NCBI GenBank assembly: GCA_019311115.1
Contig: JAFDDB010000016.1
Span: forward strand, 1-38,474
Direction of reading: 5' to 3'
Length of the DNA stretch: 38,474 nucleotides
Source: Deltaproteobacteria bacterium
GTDB lineage: Bacteria; Myxococcota_A; UBA9160; SZUA-336
Shown: positions 24,688 to 34,621 of the stretch, piece by piece
How positions within the stretch are numbered: position 1 is the stretch's first letter
How the letters are laid out: each line of letters begins with the position of its first letter
Notes under the pieces: model-generated
Databases searched by the model: none
Told to the model about the DNA's origin: nothing
What the model saw: only the letters and a program-made list of their open reading frames with translations
Translations under genes and position numbers: made by a program

Positions 24688-26393
24688 CGCTCCGGGCCGA
24701 GCTCGAGAAGCTCGAGGGCCGGCCCTATCCCCGCTACAAGGACCTGCGCGGGCGCAGCTTCGAGCTGCCCGGCCTCGTGCTCTCGTTCGACCACGTGCAG
24801 GGAGATCCGTTCGCGGCGCCGAGCCGCGTGTCGCTCGACCTGCCGCCGGACTCGGTGTCGCTGCCGGGCTTTGCCTGGGCGAACCCCGACGCGCGCCGCG
24901 CGACCGCCGACTTCGTGCACCGCGCCATCGGCGACGCGCTGCACCGAACGCGCGGGGCCCGGCGCGGCAGTGGCAGGAGCGGATTGCTCGAGATCGCGGC
25001 GCTGGGGCCGGAGGTGCTCGAACGCACTGCCGTGCGCGTCGACGCCGCCGGGGGAGTGCGGATCCGCCTGACGGTCGGCCTGCCCGCGGCGGGGCGGCGC
25101 ATTCTCGGCGTCGCGGCGGCGGACCTGGTCGCGGCGCGGCTTCCAGAGACGGTGGGCGCGGCGCTCGGCGCGCTGGACGCCGGCGCGCTATCGACGCAGG
25201 TGTGCGCAGTCGAGGACCAGGTCGCCCTGCGCGAGGCTCTCGCGGCACACGGACTGGTGGGCTTCCTGGCGGAAGGCAGCGTGCTACCCCGGATCACCGG
25301 CGCCGACCCGCGCCCGATGCGGGGCGCGCGCCCGCTCGAGGTGCCCGACGCGCTGGCCGTCGAGCTGGACGCTCCGCACTCCGGCAGGCTGCGCGGACTC
25401 GGGATTCCGCAGGGGGTGACGCTGATCGTCGGGGGCGGATACCACGGCAAGTCCACGCTGCTCTCGGCGCTGGCGCTCGGCGTCTACGATCACGTGCCCG
25501 GCGACGGGCGCGAACGCTGCGTGACCATGCAGCAGGCCGTGTCGTTGCGCGCCGAGGACGGCCGGTCGGTTCGCGGCGTCGACCTGCGGCCCTTCATCTC
25601 GGGACTTCCGATGGGCCGGCGCACGGACCGCTTCGACACCGACGACGCGTCGGGCTCGACTTCGCAGGCCGCGGCGACCATCGAGGCGCTCGAGGCGGGA
25701 GCGCGCGCGTTCCTGATCGACGAGGACACGGCGGCCACCAACTTCATGATCCGCGACGAGCGCATGCGCCGGCTCGTGCCGGCGGCCTGCGAGCCGATCA
25801 CGCCGTACCTCGACCGCGTGCGCCAGCTCTGGGAGCGGGAGGGCGTGTCGTCGGTGCTCGTGGTGGGCGGGGCGGGCGACTACCTGGACGTAGCCGACCG
25901 GGTGATCCAGCTCGACGAGTACCGGCCCCGCGACGTGACCGCTCGCGCGCGCGAGGTCGCGCGCGCGCTTCCCGCCGCGCTCGCCGCGCCCGACGACAGG
26001 CCGGACCCGGCGGACTTCTCCGCGGCGGGCGCGCGCGTGCCCGACCCGCTGGGACTCGACGCGCGGCGCGGACGCCGCGAGGAGCGGGTGCGAAGCGTCA
26101 AGACGCGCGCCATCGAATTCGGACGCGAGGAGATCGACGTCTCGCTGCTCTACCAGCTCGTGGACCCGGCGCAGTGCCGGGCGATCGGCGACGCACTGCT
26201 CAATTTGAAGCGCGGTCTGGCGGACGGCCGGAGAAGCGTGCCGGAGCTGCTGGACGCGCTCGACCAGCAGGTCGCCGAGGACGGCATCGAGGCGATCTGC
26301 GAGCGTACCTTCGGCGATCGCGCGCGGCCCCGCCGCTTCGAGATCGCCATGGCCTTGAACCGGCTGCGCAGCCTCCGGCTCGTGCAGCGCTGA
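24684..26393 (+). CDS. Predicted ABC-class ATPase (COG3044 type)
   Basis: A 569-residue stand-alone ATPase of the ABC_ATPase family (COG3044, Pfam PF09818 type), not an ordinary transporter subunit. The N-terminal 230 residues include the family start (LEGRPYPRYKDLRG, SFDHVQGDPFAAPS). Walker A is GGGYHGKST (250-258), a signature-like SGSTSQAA lies near 323-330, and Walker B is AFLIDEDTAATNFM with D346 and E347. A C-terminal helical region of about 100 residues follows. The function of this family is not established to my knowledge; a role with nucleic acids or RNA has been suggested only by fold. ATG overlaps the membrane protein stop. Confidence 0.85.
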   Translation: MTLRAELEKLEGRPYPRYKDLRGRSFELPGLVLSFDHVQGDPFAAPSRVSLDLPPDSVSLPGFAWANPDARRATADFVHRAIGDALHRTRGARRGSGRSGLLEIAALGPEVLERTAVRVDAAGGVRIRLTVGLPAAGRRILGVAAADLVAARLPETVGAALGALDAGALSTQVCAVEDQVALREALAAHGLVGFLAEGSVLPRITGADPRPMRGARPLEVPDALAVELDAPHSGRLRGLGIPQGVTLIVGGGYHGKSTLLSALALGVYDHVPGDGRERCVTMQQAVSLRAEDGRSVRGVDLRPFISGLPMGRRTDRFDTDDASGSTSQAAATIEALEAGARAFLIDEDTAATNFMIRDERMRRLVPAACEPITPYLDRVRQLWEREGVSSVLVVGGAGDYLDVADRVIQLDEYRPRDVTARAREVARALPAALAAPDDRPDPADFSAAGARVPDPLGLDARRGRREERVRSVKTRAIEFGREEIDVSLLYQLVDPAQCRAIGDALLNLKRGLADGRRSVPELLDALDQQVAEDGIEAICERTFGDRARPRRFEIAMALNRLRSLRLVQR

Positions 26394-26404
26394 GGAGGAG
26401 AGAA

Positions 26405-27265
26405 GTGGCCGACTACCAGCACATCCAGTACGACGTGGAAGACCGCGTACTCACGATCACCCTGAACCGGCCCGAGAAGCTGAACGCGTTCACCGGGATC
26501 ATGCTCGAAGAGCTGCTCGACGCCTTCGACCGCTCGGACGCCGACGACGACGTGCGCGCCGTGATCGTGACCGGCGCCGGACGAGGGTTCTGCGCCGGAG
26601 CCGACCTGTCCGCGGGCCCGGAGACCTTCGACCGGCGCGCGCGCGGCGACGGCGACCCGGAGCTGCATCGCGATGGCGGCGGGCTCCTGACGCTGCGCAT
26701 CTACGACTCGCTCAAGCCCGTGATCGCGGCGGTGAACGGACCCGCCGTGGGCGTCGGCGTGACGATGCAGCTGCCCATGGACGTGCGCATCGCCTCGACC
26801 AAGGCGCGCTTCGGCTTCGTGTTCGCTCGACGCGGGCTCGTGCCCGAGGCCTGCTCGAGCTGGTTCCTTCCGCGCGTCGTCGGCATCAACCGCGCGCTCG
26901 AGTGGGTCTTCTCCGGGCGCGTCTTCGAGGCCGACGAGGCGCTCGAGGCCGGACTCGTGCGAGAGGTGGTCGAGCCCGACCAGTTGCTGCCGCGGGCGCG
27001 CGAGATCGCGCAGGAGATCGCCGCGAATACCTCGGCCGTCTCGATCGCAGCCTCGCGCCAGATGCTCTGGCGCATGCTCGGCGCGGACCACCCCATGGAG
27101 GCGCACAAGGCGGACTCGCGCGGCATCTTCCACCTAGGGCGCGGAGCGGACGCGCGCGAGGGCGTCGCGTCGTTCCTGGAGAAGCGCGCGCCGGAGTTCA
27201 CGCTGTCGCCGAGCCGCGACCTGCCGGACCTGTTCCCGTCCCGGAAGGAGCCGGAGTTCGAGTAG
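26405..27265 (+). CDS. Enoyl-CoA hydratase/isomerase (crotonase family)
   Basis: A 286-residue crotonase-fold enzyme, most likely hydrating a trans-2-enoyl-CoA in fatty-acid or similar beta-oxidation. Oxyanion-hole segments are GFCAGADLSAG (61-71) and AVNGPAVGVGVTMQLP. Glu148 in GLVPEACSSW aligns with one of the two catalytic Glu of hydratases. The other position is Gly115 or its neighbour in VGVGVT, so double-Glu hydratase chemistry is not certain and isomerase or another crotonase reaction is possible. The GTG has a strong GAGGAGGAGAG upstream, overlapping the end of the ATPase gene region, which makes it the fourth gene of the operon. Confidence 0.87.
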   Translation: MADYQHIQYDVEDRVLTITLNRPEKLNAFTGIMLEELLDAFDRSDADDDVRAVIVTGAGRGFCAGADLSAGPETFDRRARGDGDPELHRDGGGLLTLRIYDSLKPVIAAVNGPAVGVGVTMQLPMDVRIASTKARFGFVFARRGLVPEACSSWFLPRVVGINRALEWVFSGRVFEADEALEAGLVREVVEPDQLLPRAREIAQEIAANTSAVSIAASRQMLWRMLGADHPMEAHKADSRGIFHLGRGADAREGVASFLEKRAPEFTLSPSRDLPDLFPSRKEPEFE

Positions 27266-27279
27266 GGCTTCGCCCTCGC

Positions 27280-27888
27280 CTACGCCTTTGCGGAGGGACG
27301 TGCCGACGCCGCTGCGTGCCAGCGGGCCAGGTTTTTCTGGTCGTCGGCGATGCGGATGCCCGATACGCGGCCGAAGTCGATGCCGACCATGGCCGTGATG
27401 TCGGCGATCGTGAAGCGCTCGCCGGCGACCCACTCGCGGTCCGCGAGCACAGAGTCGAGCCACTCGAGCCGCTTGTTCGCCGCCTCGCGCATCACCTCGC
27501 CCCACTCGGCGACCTGGGGAATGCGTCCCTTGAAGAACTCGTGCGTGTTGCGGAAGGTCTGCATGATCGGGTTCGCGACCTCGAGCTCCATGCGGCGGCG
27601 CCACATCTCGACGACGGCCTTGTCCTTGGCGTCGGTGCCGAAGAGCGGCGGCTCGGGCTGCTGCTCCTCGAAGTAGCGGCAGATCGCGATCGTCTCGGCG
27701 ATGCAGGTGCCGTCGTCGAGCTCGAGCATCGGAACGCCACCCATCGGGTTCTTGGCCAGGTACGGCGGCTGACGGTTCTCGGCCTTGGCGATATCGACCT
27801 GCACCTTCGGCACGTCGATGCCCTTCTCGGCCAGGTAGATGCGGACGATGCGCGGGTTGGGCGCCATGGCGCTGTCGTGGAGCTTCAT
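27280..27888 (-). CDS. Glutathione S-transferase
   Basis: A 202-residue cytosolic GST with an N-terminal thioredoxin-like domain (MKLHDSAMAPNPRIVRIYLA, then NPMGGVPMLELDDG with the cis-Pro, and CIAETIAICRYFE) and a helical C-terminal domain ending in FTIADITAMVGIDFG. The candidate catalytic residue is Ser6 or a nearby Asn rather than Tyr, giving a theta/zeta-like or related class. It is unrelated in detail to the YfcG-type GST at 11583. The ATG has GGAGG 8 nt upstream and TAGACT further back. Its 3' end faces the enoyl-CoA hydratase with 14 bp between. Confidence 0.87.
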   Translation of the reverse strand: MKLHDSAMAPNPRIVRIYLAEKGIDVPKVQVDIAKAENRQPPYLAKNPMGGVPMLELDDGTCIAETIAICRYFEEQQPEPPLFGTDAKDKAVVEMWRRRMELEVANPIMQTFRNTHEFFKGRIPQVAEWGEVMREAANKRLEWLDSVLADREWVAGERFTIADITAMVGIDFGRVSGIRIADDQKNLARWHAAASARPSAKA

Positions 27889-27915
27889 CGGGGGGACCTC
27901 CGGCGGTGGGCCGCG

Positions 27916-27921
27916 AGTCTA
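27916..27921 (-). promoter_or_regulatory. Candidate -10 element (TAGACT) for the GST gene
   Basis: Minus-strand TAGACT lies 27 nt upstream of the ATG at 27888, which has a GGAGG site, giving a normal leadered message. Confidence 0.35.
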
Positions 27922-27963
27922 TGCGATGCGGCCCCGTCCGTGGAAGGGCCGGAGGCGGAGGGC

Positions 27964-28779
27964 TCAGCCGGTCACGCGTTCGGGGGCGCTGCACACGTTC
28001 ATGGTGCCGCCCCGCAGGAAGGCGACGAGCGTCAACCCGCACTCGCGCGCCAGGTCGATCGCCAGGCTCGACGGGCCCGAGATCGCGGCGACGATCGGGA
28101 TCCGCGCGACGGCGGCCTTCTGGACGATCTCGAAGCCGGCGCGCCCGCTCACGACGAGTACGTGACCGGCGAGGGAGCGTTCGTGAATCGCCGCCCAGCC
28201 GACCAGCTTGTCCACGGCGTTGTGGCGGCCCACGTCCTCGCGCGCGCAGACGAGCCGCCCGTCGGCATCGAAGAGGCCCGCGGCGTGCAGCGCACCCGTC
28301 GCGTCGAAGAGTTCCTGCACCTCGCGCAGCCGGGCGGGCAGCGCAGAGAGAAGCGACGGGGTGATGCGAGTCGCGTCGCCGCCCAGGTGCGGTGCGTTCA
28401 CGCGCACCGCGTCGATGGTCGCCTTGCCGCAGACTCCGCAGCTCGACGTCGAGTAGAAACGCCGGGGCTCGGGCGGCTCGACGGCTGCGCCCTCCGCGGT
28501 GCGCACCTCGACCACGTTCTCGTTCTCGTCGCAGTGCGCGGCCGTCGCGATCGCCGCGGGGCTCGGCACGATGCCCTCGGTGACCAGGAAACCCACTGCG
28601 AGCTCGGCATCGTGCCCCGGCGTGCGCATCGTTACCGCGAGCGGCTCGCCGTCTAGCCGGATCTCGAGCGGCTCCTCGACCACGACGTGCTCGCGAACGC
28701 CGGCCGCCGGCGCGGACCTGGCGGCGTCGCCGTCGCGCACGCGCAGGACGTCGAATTCTCGGCTGCCCGGGGTCATCAC
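27964..28779 (-). CDS. fdhD: FdhD-type sulfurtransferase (formate dehydrogenase accessory protein)
   Basis: A 271-residue FdhD homologue. FdhD moves sulfur from IscS to the molybdenum cofactor of formate dehydrogenases before insertion. The key CxxC is present as SSCGVCGKA (C114, C117), with the family segments AVGFLVTEGI, CAREDVGRHNAVDKLVGW, SGRAGFEIVQKAA, AISGPSSLAIDLA and GGTMNVC. The first codon is either the GTG at 28779 or the ATG at 28776; the GTG lies 8 nt after TAGACT and is chosen for that reason. No formate dehydrogenase gene is in the window, so its partner lies elsewhere. It follows the histidine kinase gene on the same strand by 16 bp. Confidence 0.93.
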   Translation of the reverse strand: MMTPGSREFDVLRVRDGDAARSAPAAGVREHVVVEEPLEIRLDGEPLAVTMRTPGHDAELAVGFLVTEGIVPSPAAIATAAHCDENENVVEVRTAEGAAVEPPEPRRFYSTSSCGVCGKATIDAVRVNAPHLGGDATRITPSLLSALPARLREVQELFDATGALHAAGLFDADGRLVCAREDVGRHNAVDKLVGWAAIHERSLAGHVLVVSGRAGFEIVQKAAVARIPIVAAISGPSSLAIDLARECGLTLVAFLRGGTMNVCSAPERVTG

Positions 28780-28787
28780 AGGCGCCG

Positions 28788-28793
28788 AGTCTA
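28788..28793 (-). promoter_or_regulatory. Candidate -10 element (TAGACT), leaderless type
   Basis: Minus-strand TAGACT ends 8 nt before the GTG of fdhD at 28779, in the short gap after the kinase stop codon. Confidence 0.35.
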
Positions 28794-28795
28794 CC

Positions 28796-30853
<2,058 letters not shown>

Positions 30854-30895
30854 AGTCCCACCCTTCCGCGGAGTCCGAGCGACCCCTGCCTTTGC

Positions 30896-30923
30896 GTTTC
30901 GACGTGTCTGGCGCGTGACTTGA
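30896..30923 (-). promoter_or_regulatory. Weak sigma-28-like motif before the histidine kinase
   Basis: On the minus strand TCAAGTCA (30923-30916), a 12-nt spacer, then GTCGAAAC (30903-30896). The -35 half matches the motif at 4763 and 32028; the -10 half matches FliA at five of eight positions and the spacer is 1 nt longer. Confidence 0.3.
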
Positions 30924-30926
30924 CGC

Positions 30927-31523
30927 TCAGCGGGATACGGGGGCGTCGCGGCCGGTCAGTGGCGACGGCCCGAGCGTCGCGACGCGTGCGTCGTGCCTGG
31001 ACGCGGCCAGGCGGTCGGCCGTCTGCTCGGCGCCGACGAGTCGCAGGACCACGAGCGGAGGCCAGGACAGCAGGTCCCCGGCCGCCAGCCGGAGCGCCGC
31101 TCCGCCCGTCAGGGCGGTGTCCAGGCGGCCCACGCCCGGCGCCGCGGACAGGTACGCCGCGTGCGCCTCGGGCAGGCGCTCGATGTCCTCGCCGCGGAGC
31201 GCCTCGAGGGCGCTGGTCGAGGCGCTGGAGACGAGCAGCGCCCCGCGGTGGACCACGCCGCTCGCGGTACCCCGCAGCCAGGGCTCCGTCCAGCGGTTGG
31301 CGTCGATGACGGCGACGGCGTCCCCGGCCAGCGCGACGAGCGACGCGCCGACCAGCCCCACACCCCCGATCGCGCTTCCGACGGCCCGCAGCGGCATGTC
31401 GACCGCCGCGGCCAGCGCGCCGGGAGGATCGGGCCAGCCCGCGGCGGCTCCGCCCGGCATGGCGAGCACGCCGAGCAGCAGCAGCACTGCAATCGCCGTC
31501 CGGTTTTCGCGCTCGCCCACCAC
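30927..31523 (-). CDS. Exported protein of unknown function
   Basis: A 198-residue protein with a signal peptide: charged start (VVGERENRT), hydrophobic core (AIAVLLLLGVLAMPGG) and a likely cleavage after AAA before GWPDPP. The mature part is Ala/Gly/Leu-rich with a moderately hydrophobic segment (SAIGGVGLVGASLVALAGDAVAVI) that could contact the membrane. No domain is recognised. Start is the GTG at 31523 or the adjacent one at 31520. It lies 73 bp upstream of the kinase on the same strand. Only 15 bp separate its start from the divergent SRPBCC gene, so their control regions lie inside each other's coding sequence. Confidence 0.62.
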   Translation of the reverse strand: MVGERENRTAIAVLLLLGVLAMPGGAAAGWPDPPGALAAAVDMPLRAVGSAIGGVGLVGASLVALAGDAVAVIDANRWTEPWLRGTASGVVHRGALLVSSASTSALEALRGEDIERLPEAHAAYLSAAPGVGRLDTALTGGAALRLAAGDLLSWPPLVVLRLVGAEQTADRLAASRHDARVATLGPSPLTGRDAPVSR

Positions 31524-31526
31524 GGC

Positions 31527-31532
31527 TACAGT
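31527..31532 (+). promoter_or_regulatory. Candidate -10 element (TACAGT), leaderless type
   Basis: TACAGT ends 6 nt before the GTG at 31539, within the 15-bp gap between two divergent starts. Confidence 0.35.
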
Positions 31533-31538
31533 GTCGCC

Positions 31539-31973
31539 GTGCAAGAGATCCGGATCCAGGGTGAGGTTCCCGCGAGTCCCCAGGCGGTGTGGGACGTCTA
31601 CACCGATCACCGCAGCTGGGAGGACTGGGCGGGGTTCCGTGAGGTCGTCCTGCGCCAGCAGGGGGAGCCCGCGCCCAACGGCGTGGGGGCCACCCGCGTG
31701 ATGCGCGCCCGCGGCATGGCGATCGAAGAGGAGGTCATCGCCTTCGATCCGCCGAAGCGCATGGTCTACCGGCTGGTGGCCGGTGCGCCGGTCCGGAACC
31801 ACCAGGGCGAGGTGCTCTTCACGCCGAGCGAGATCGGGACCCACGTAGAGTGGATCGTGCGCTTCGATCCGTGGATCCCCTTTACGGGCGCGCTCGTCGC
31901 CCGGCTGCTCCGCCCGGCGCTCCAGGACGTGCTCGACCGCCTGGCCGCCTACCCGTTCGAGCGCCCCGCCTGA
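31539..31973 (+). CDS. SRPBCC (START-like) domain protein
   Basis: A 144-residue single-domain protein of the SRPBCC/polyketide-cyclase-like fold, a hydrophobic-ligand pocket. The start VQEIRIQGEVPASPQAVWDV and the aromatic YTDHRSWEDWAGF are typical, followed by a set of strands (KRMVYRLVAG, THVEWIVRFDPW) and a C-terminal helix (ALQDVLDRLAAY). Many such proteins bind lipids or act as small-molecule cyclases or dehydratases; no active-site residue can be named here. GTG start at 31539 after the TACAGT hexamer. Confidence 0.78.
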   Translation: MQEIRIQGEVPASPQAVWDVYTDHRSWEDWAGFREVVLRQQGEPAPNGVGATRVMRARGMAIEEEVIAFDPPKRMVYRLVAGAPVRNHQGEVLFTPSEIGTHVEWIVRFDPWIPFTGALVARLLRPALQDVLDRLAAYPFERPA

Positions 31974-32027
31974 GCGCACCTCGGGGGCGCCAGGGGCGAG
32001 AAAGTTCGCCCGCCCCGCAAAAATTGC

Positions 32028-32054
32028 TCAAGTCCCGCACGCAACTGACGATCA
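32028..32054 (+). promoter_or_regulatory. Sigma-28-like promoter with no gene behind it
   Basis: TCAAGTCC (32028-32035), an 11-nt spacer, then GACGATCA (32047-32054). The spacing equals the FliA consensus and the -10 half matches six of eight positions. Transcription would begin near 32061 and run toward the 3' end of plsB in antisense. Confidence 0.45.
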
Positions 32055-32101
32055 ATGAAGTGTCAGTAGGGAACGCTTTCCCGCAACTGGTTTTCTGGGG
32101 A

Positions 32102-32159
32102 GGGCGGGAGCGCAGGTGACAGGAGTTCTGGGGGGGATCCTCCACTCGCGCTCCCGCCC
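32102..32159. repeat. 12-bp perfect inverted repeat, long stem-loop
   Basis: GGGCGGGAGCGC (32102-32113) pairs exactly with GCGCTCCCGCCC (32148-32159) across 34 nt. A stem this strong between two convergent 3' ends suggests a bidirectional terminator or a structured RNA. Confidence 0.6.
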
Positions 32160-32173
32160 ATGTCCACTGACCC

Positions 32174-32189
32174 CCGGGGAAAGCCCCGG
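32174..32189 (-). terminator. Possible plsB terminator hairpin
   Basis: CCGGGG (32174-32179) and CCCCGG (32184-32189) form a 6-bp stem with a 4-nt loop, starting 11 bp after the plsB stop. It lacks a T-run, so this is a tentative call. Confidence 0.3.
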
Positions 32190-32199
32190 AACGCCGCCT

Positions 32200-34557
32200 T
32201 CAGCCGCGCGCCAAGCGCGCGAGCAGTTCCAGGTCGGTGGAAAGGCGCTGGAGCGCCGCCGGGTCTCCGCGGCGATAGCCCTTGTCGGACTTCTCCGCGG
32301 CCCCCAGGTTGGTGGCCAGCTTGAGGCCGTTGCGGAAGTTCGAGTTCGACAGCAGTTCGGGCGAGCGGACCCGGTCCTGCATCAGCAGTTGCCGCCCGAT
32401 CTCGTGACAGCGCTTGAGGAAGGCCTCTTCGTCCAGGTAGTTGTGCGTGTGCGACAGCACCTCGAGCGCCTCGGCCACGACGCGGTAGCTCTCGAGGTAG
32501 TCGAGCACGATGCTGGAACTCGCGGCCGCGATCGGCTCCAGCCCCGCGGCGCGCTCCTGCGCCAGGCTGGCGCTCTCGCTGGCGATCTCGGCGCTGAACT
32601 CGTCGCGGTCGCGGAAGAAGAACTCGAATTTGAGCAGGTCGCGAAGACGCAGCGCCCAGGACTCCGCCCCGTCGGCCGACTCCGCGGCCGCCGCGTCCGA
32701 GAGCGACGCGATGGCGCGCGCCAGGAAGAAGTGGATGACGGAGTTCCGGTAGTACGCGGCGATGCCGCGGCGCTCCGACGGGATCCGGTAGACGGGCTCG
32801 GCGCCGTCCTCGTAGACCTCGAGCACGCCGGCCGCCGACAGCGCGCGGCTCGCGGCGTCGAGCGTGGTCTTGGCGCTCTCGAGCGGCTCGCGCGTCAGTG
32901 CGTACCCGCGCTCGCCGGCGTAGGTGATGGTGCGCTCGATCTGACCCGTCAGCTCTTCTAGAGTCAGGGCGTGGCGTCCCGCGCTCAGCAGCGCCGACGA
33001 CACGATCGACACGGCGGTCAGGTGCACGCCGTTGTTGATGTCGTTGGCGATGCGGAAGGCCAGCTTCTCGACCACCAGCGCGTCGTCGCCGCGTTCCTCG
33101 AGGTGGTCGCAGAGTGCGATCGGCTCGGCGAAGCGGACGTAGATGCGTCCGAAGTCTCGCCCGCGCAGCGAGCGCATCATGCGCACGAGGAACCCGAAGC
33201 TCTCTCGCTCCTTCGGCTCGCCCTGCTCCTGGCGCACGTACTCCTCGACCTCGAGGATCTGGTCGTAGGTGACCGAGGTCGGCACGAACAGGACGTCGTC
33301 CACCTCGCTGCGCCGCACGCCCTCGACGATGTAGCGGAGCATTCCGTAGCGGGGCGGCAGCTGCTTTCCCGAGCGCGTGCGCCCGCCCTCGATGAAGAAC
33401 TCCTGGTGGAAGCGGCGCTGCACCAGGTAGGTCATGAAGCCGCGCAGGCACTCCTTGTACACGTCGTCGTCCTGGAACGAGCGGCGGATGAAGTACGCGC
33501 CCGTGCCCGGCAGGATCCGGCTCATGGGAAAGAACGACATGTTGCTCCCGGCCGCCGTGTGCGGCGGCGGAAAGCCGCAGGCGGCGAAGAGCGAGTAGAG
33601 CACCAGGTGGTCGAAGTTGCTCTTGTGCGACGGGATGAAGACGAGCGCCGAACGCTTGCCGAGCTCGCGCAGGCGTTCGACCTCTTCGCTGCGCACGTCC
33701 ATCTCGCTGTCGTACACGCGCGTGTAGCACCAGTCGGTGAAGCGGCGGAAGAGCTCCATGTACAGCAGGTTGTGGCCCGTCGCGAGTTCGCGCAGCGCGC
33801 CCGCCGCGCGCGCGATGGACTCTGTGCGCGTCAGTCCGGAGCGCCCGCCCTCGGCGGCCACGCGGTCGCGGAACTGCGGCTCCTGGAGGATCTGGTCCGC
33901 GACCAGGCGCGGCACCTTGTAGCGGTCGCCGAGCACCTGACGTTCCGGGAACGACAGCGCCTTGACGGCCTGTCCGCGCACGAACGCCGAGAGGGCCAGC
34001 GCGTCGTCCGGTCTGGCCGCCTGCGACTGCAGCGCGCGGCGCGTGCCCGGACGCCCCACGATCACGCGGAGCGCGCCGCGCATGCGCGCGATCGCGCCCC
34101 ACATGCCGCGGATCCAGGTGGGTGGGTCGAAGGGGTTGCCAAGCAGCATGTTGCCGAGCGACGGGGCGCCGCCCTCGGGTCCCCAGAGCGCCTCGATCGG
34201 CACCAGCGACACGTCGACGTCGGCGCGCTGCGCCCAGCTGAGCATGCGCGCGAGCCGGTCGGGACCGGAGCGCGGGGCGGCCAGTGGGACCAGTGCGGGC
34301 TCGCCCGCCAGGAACCGCTCGCGGAGCTTGTCCTCGCGGACCCTCCCGCGGCGCGACGCGATCCAGCGCGGCACCGGCAGCCCGGCCGAGGCCAGGCTGG
34401 CGCGGATCACGCGCTCGTCGGTGCGGGTGTCGAGCGGCGCGATGTAGATGCACGGCCCGTCGGGGATGCCCGGCTCCACGCCCTCGGGCCAGACGACCGG
34501 AGCGGCGAAGAACCCCGGCAGAGGGAGCGCCGCGCGGAGCGGAAGCACATCGGGCAT
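32200..34557 (-). CDS. plsB: Glycerol-3-phosphate 1-O-acyltransferase
   Basis: A 785-residue PlsB-type enzyme that acylates the sn-1 position of glycerol-3-phosphate, the first step of membrane phospholipid synthesis, at the inner membrane. The catalytic H-x4-D motif is HKSNFD (H311, D316) after FIPS. Other blocks are FFPMSRILPGTGAYFIRRSF, HQEFFIEGGRTRSGK and VPTSVTYDQI. Length agrees with the roughly 800-residue family norm. The frame is open upstream to 34968, but the ATG at 34557 follows TATGCT by 5 nt and gives the expected N-terminus. It diverges from the NifU/Nfu-type gene across 61-64 bp. Confidence 0.94.
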   Translation of the reverse strand: MPDVLPLRAALPLPGFFAAPVVWPEGVEPGIPDGPCIYIAPLDTRTDERVIRASLASAGLPVPRWIASRRGRVREDKLRERFLAGEPALVPLAAPRSGPDRLARMLSWAQRADVDVSLVPIEALWGPEGGAPSLGNMLLGNPFDPPTWIRGMWGAIARMRGALRVIVGRPGTRRALQSQAARPDDALALSAFVRGQAVKALSFPERQVLGDRYKVPRLVADQILQEPQFRDRVAAEGGRSGLTRTESIARAAGALRELATGHNLLYMELFRRFTDWCYTRVYDSEMDVRSEEVERLRELGKRSALVFIPSHKSNFDHLVLYSLFAACGFPPPHTAAGSNMSFFPMSRILPGTGAYFIRRSFQDDDVYKECLRGFMTYLVQRRFHQEFFIEGGRTRSGKQLPPRYGMLRYIVEGVRRSEVDDVLFVPTSVTYDQILEVEEYVRQEQGEPKERESFGFLVRMMRSLRGRDFGRIYVRFAEPIALCDHLEERGDDALVVEKLAFRIANDINNGVHLTAVSIVSSALLSAGRHALTLEELTGQIERTITYAGERGYALTREPLESAKTTLDAASRALSAAGVLEVYEDGAEPVYRIPSERRGIAAYYRNSVIHFFLARAIASLSDAAAAESADGAESWALRLRDLLKFEFFFRDRDEFSAEIASESASLAQERAAGLEPIAAASSSIVLDYLESYRVVAEALEVLSHTHNYLDEEAFLKRCHEIGRQLLMQDRVRSPELLSNSNFRNGLKLATNLGAAEKSDKGYRRGDPAALQRLSTDLELLARLARG

Positions 34558-34562
34558 GGCCC

Positions 34563-34568
34563 AGCATA
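34563..34568 (-). promoter_or_regulatory. Candidate -10 element (TATGCT), leaderless type, for plsB
   Basis: Minus-strand TATGCT ends 5 nt before the plsB ATG at 34557. Confidence 0.4.
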
Positions 34569-34605
34569 CCCCGCGCCGGGCGTCGCCGTGCGCTCCCGGC
34601 GGCTG

Positions 34606-34611
34606 TAATCT
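34606..34611 (+). promoter_or_regulatory. Candidate -10 element (TAATCT), leaderless type
   Basis: TAATCT (overlapping TGTAAT) ends 7 nt before the first of two adjacent GTG codons at 34619 and 34622. Confidence 0.35.
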
Positions 34612-34621
34612 CCGGCACGTG

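Larger units (their letters stand above)
31974..32199. other. Convergent intergenic region rich in hairpins, possible small RNA
   Basis: No ORF of note. From left: hairpin GGGCGA/TCGCCC (31994-32011), sigma-28-like motif (32028-32054), inverted repeat ACTGAC/GTCAGT (32044-32067), hairpin GGGAA/TTCCC (32069-32082), a 12-bp perfect inverted repeat (32102-32159), and CCGGGG/CCCCGG (32174-32189). CGCAACTG occurs twice (32040-32047, 32082-32089). The stretch 32018-32100 is far richer in A and T than its neighbours. The last hairpins could end transcription from both convergent genes, though no U-tract is present. Confidence 0.5.

Noticed and set aside
31994-32011. Rho-independent terminator after the SRPBCC gene
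   Set aside because: A 6-bp stem exists but it is followed by GCCCCGCAAAAATT, not a T-run, so the terminator call is not supported on the plus strand.
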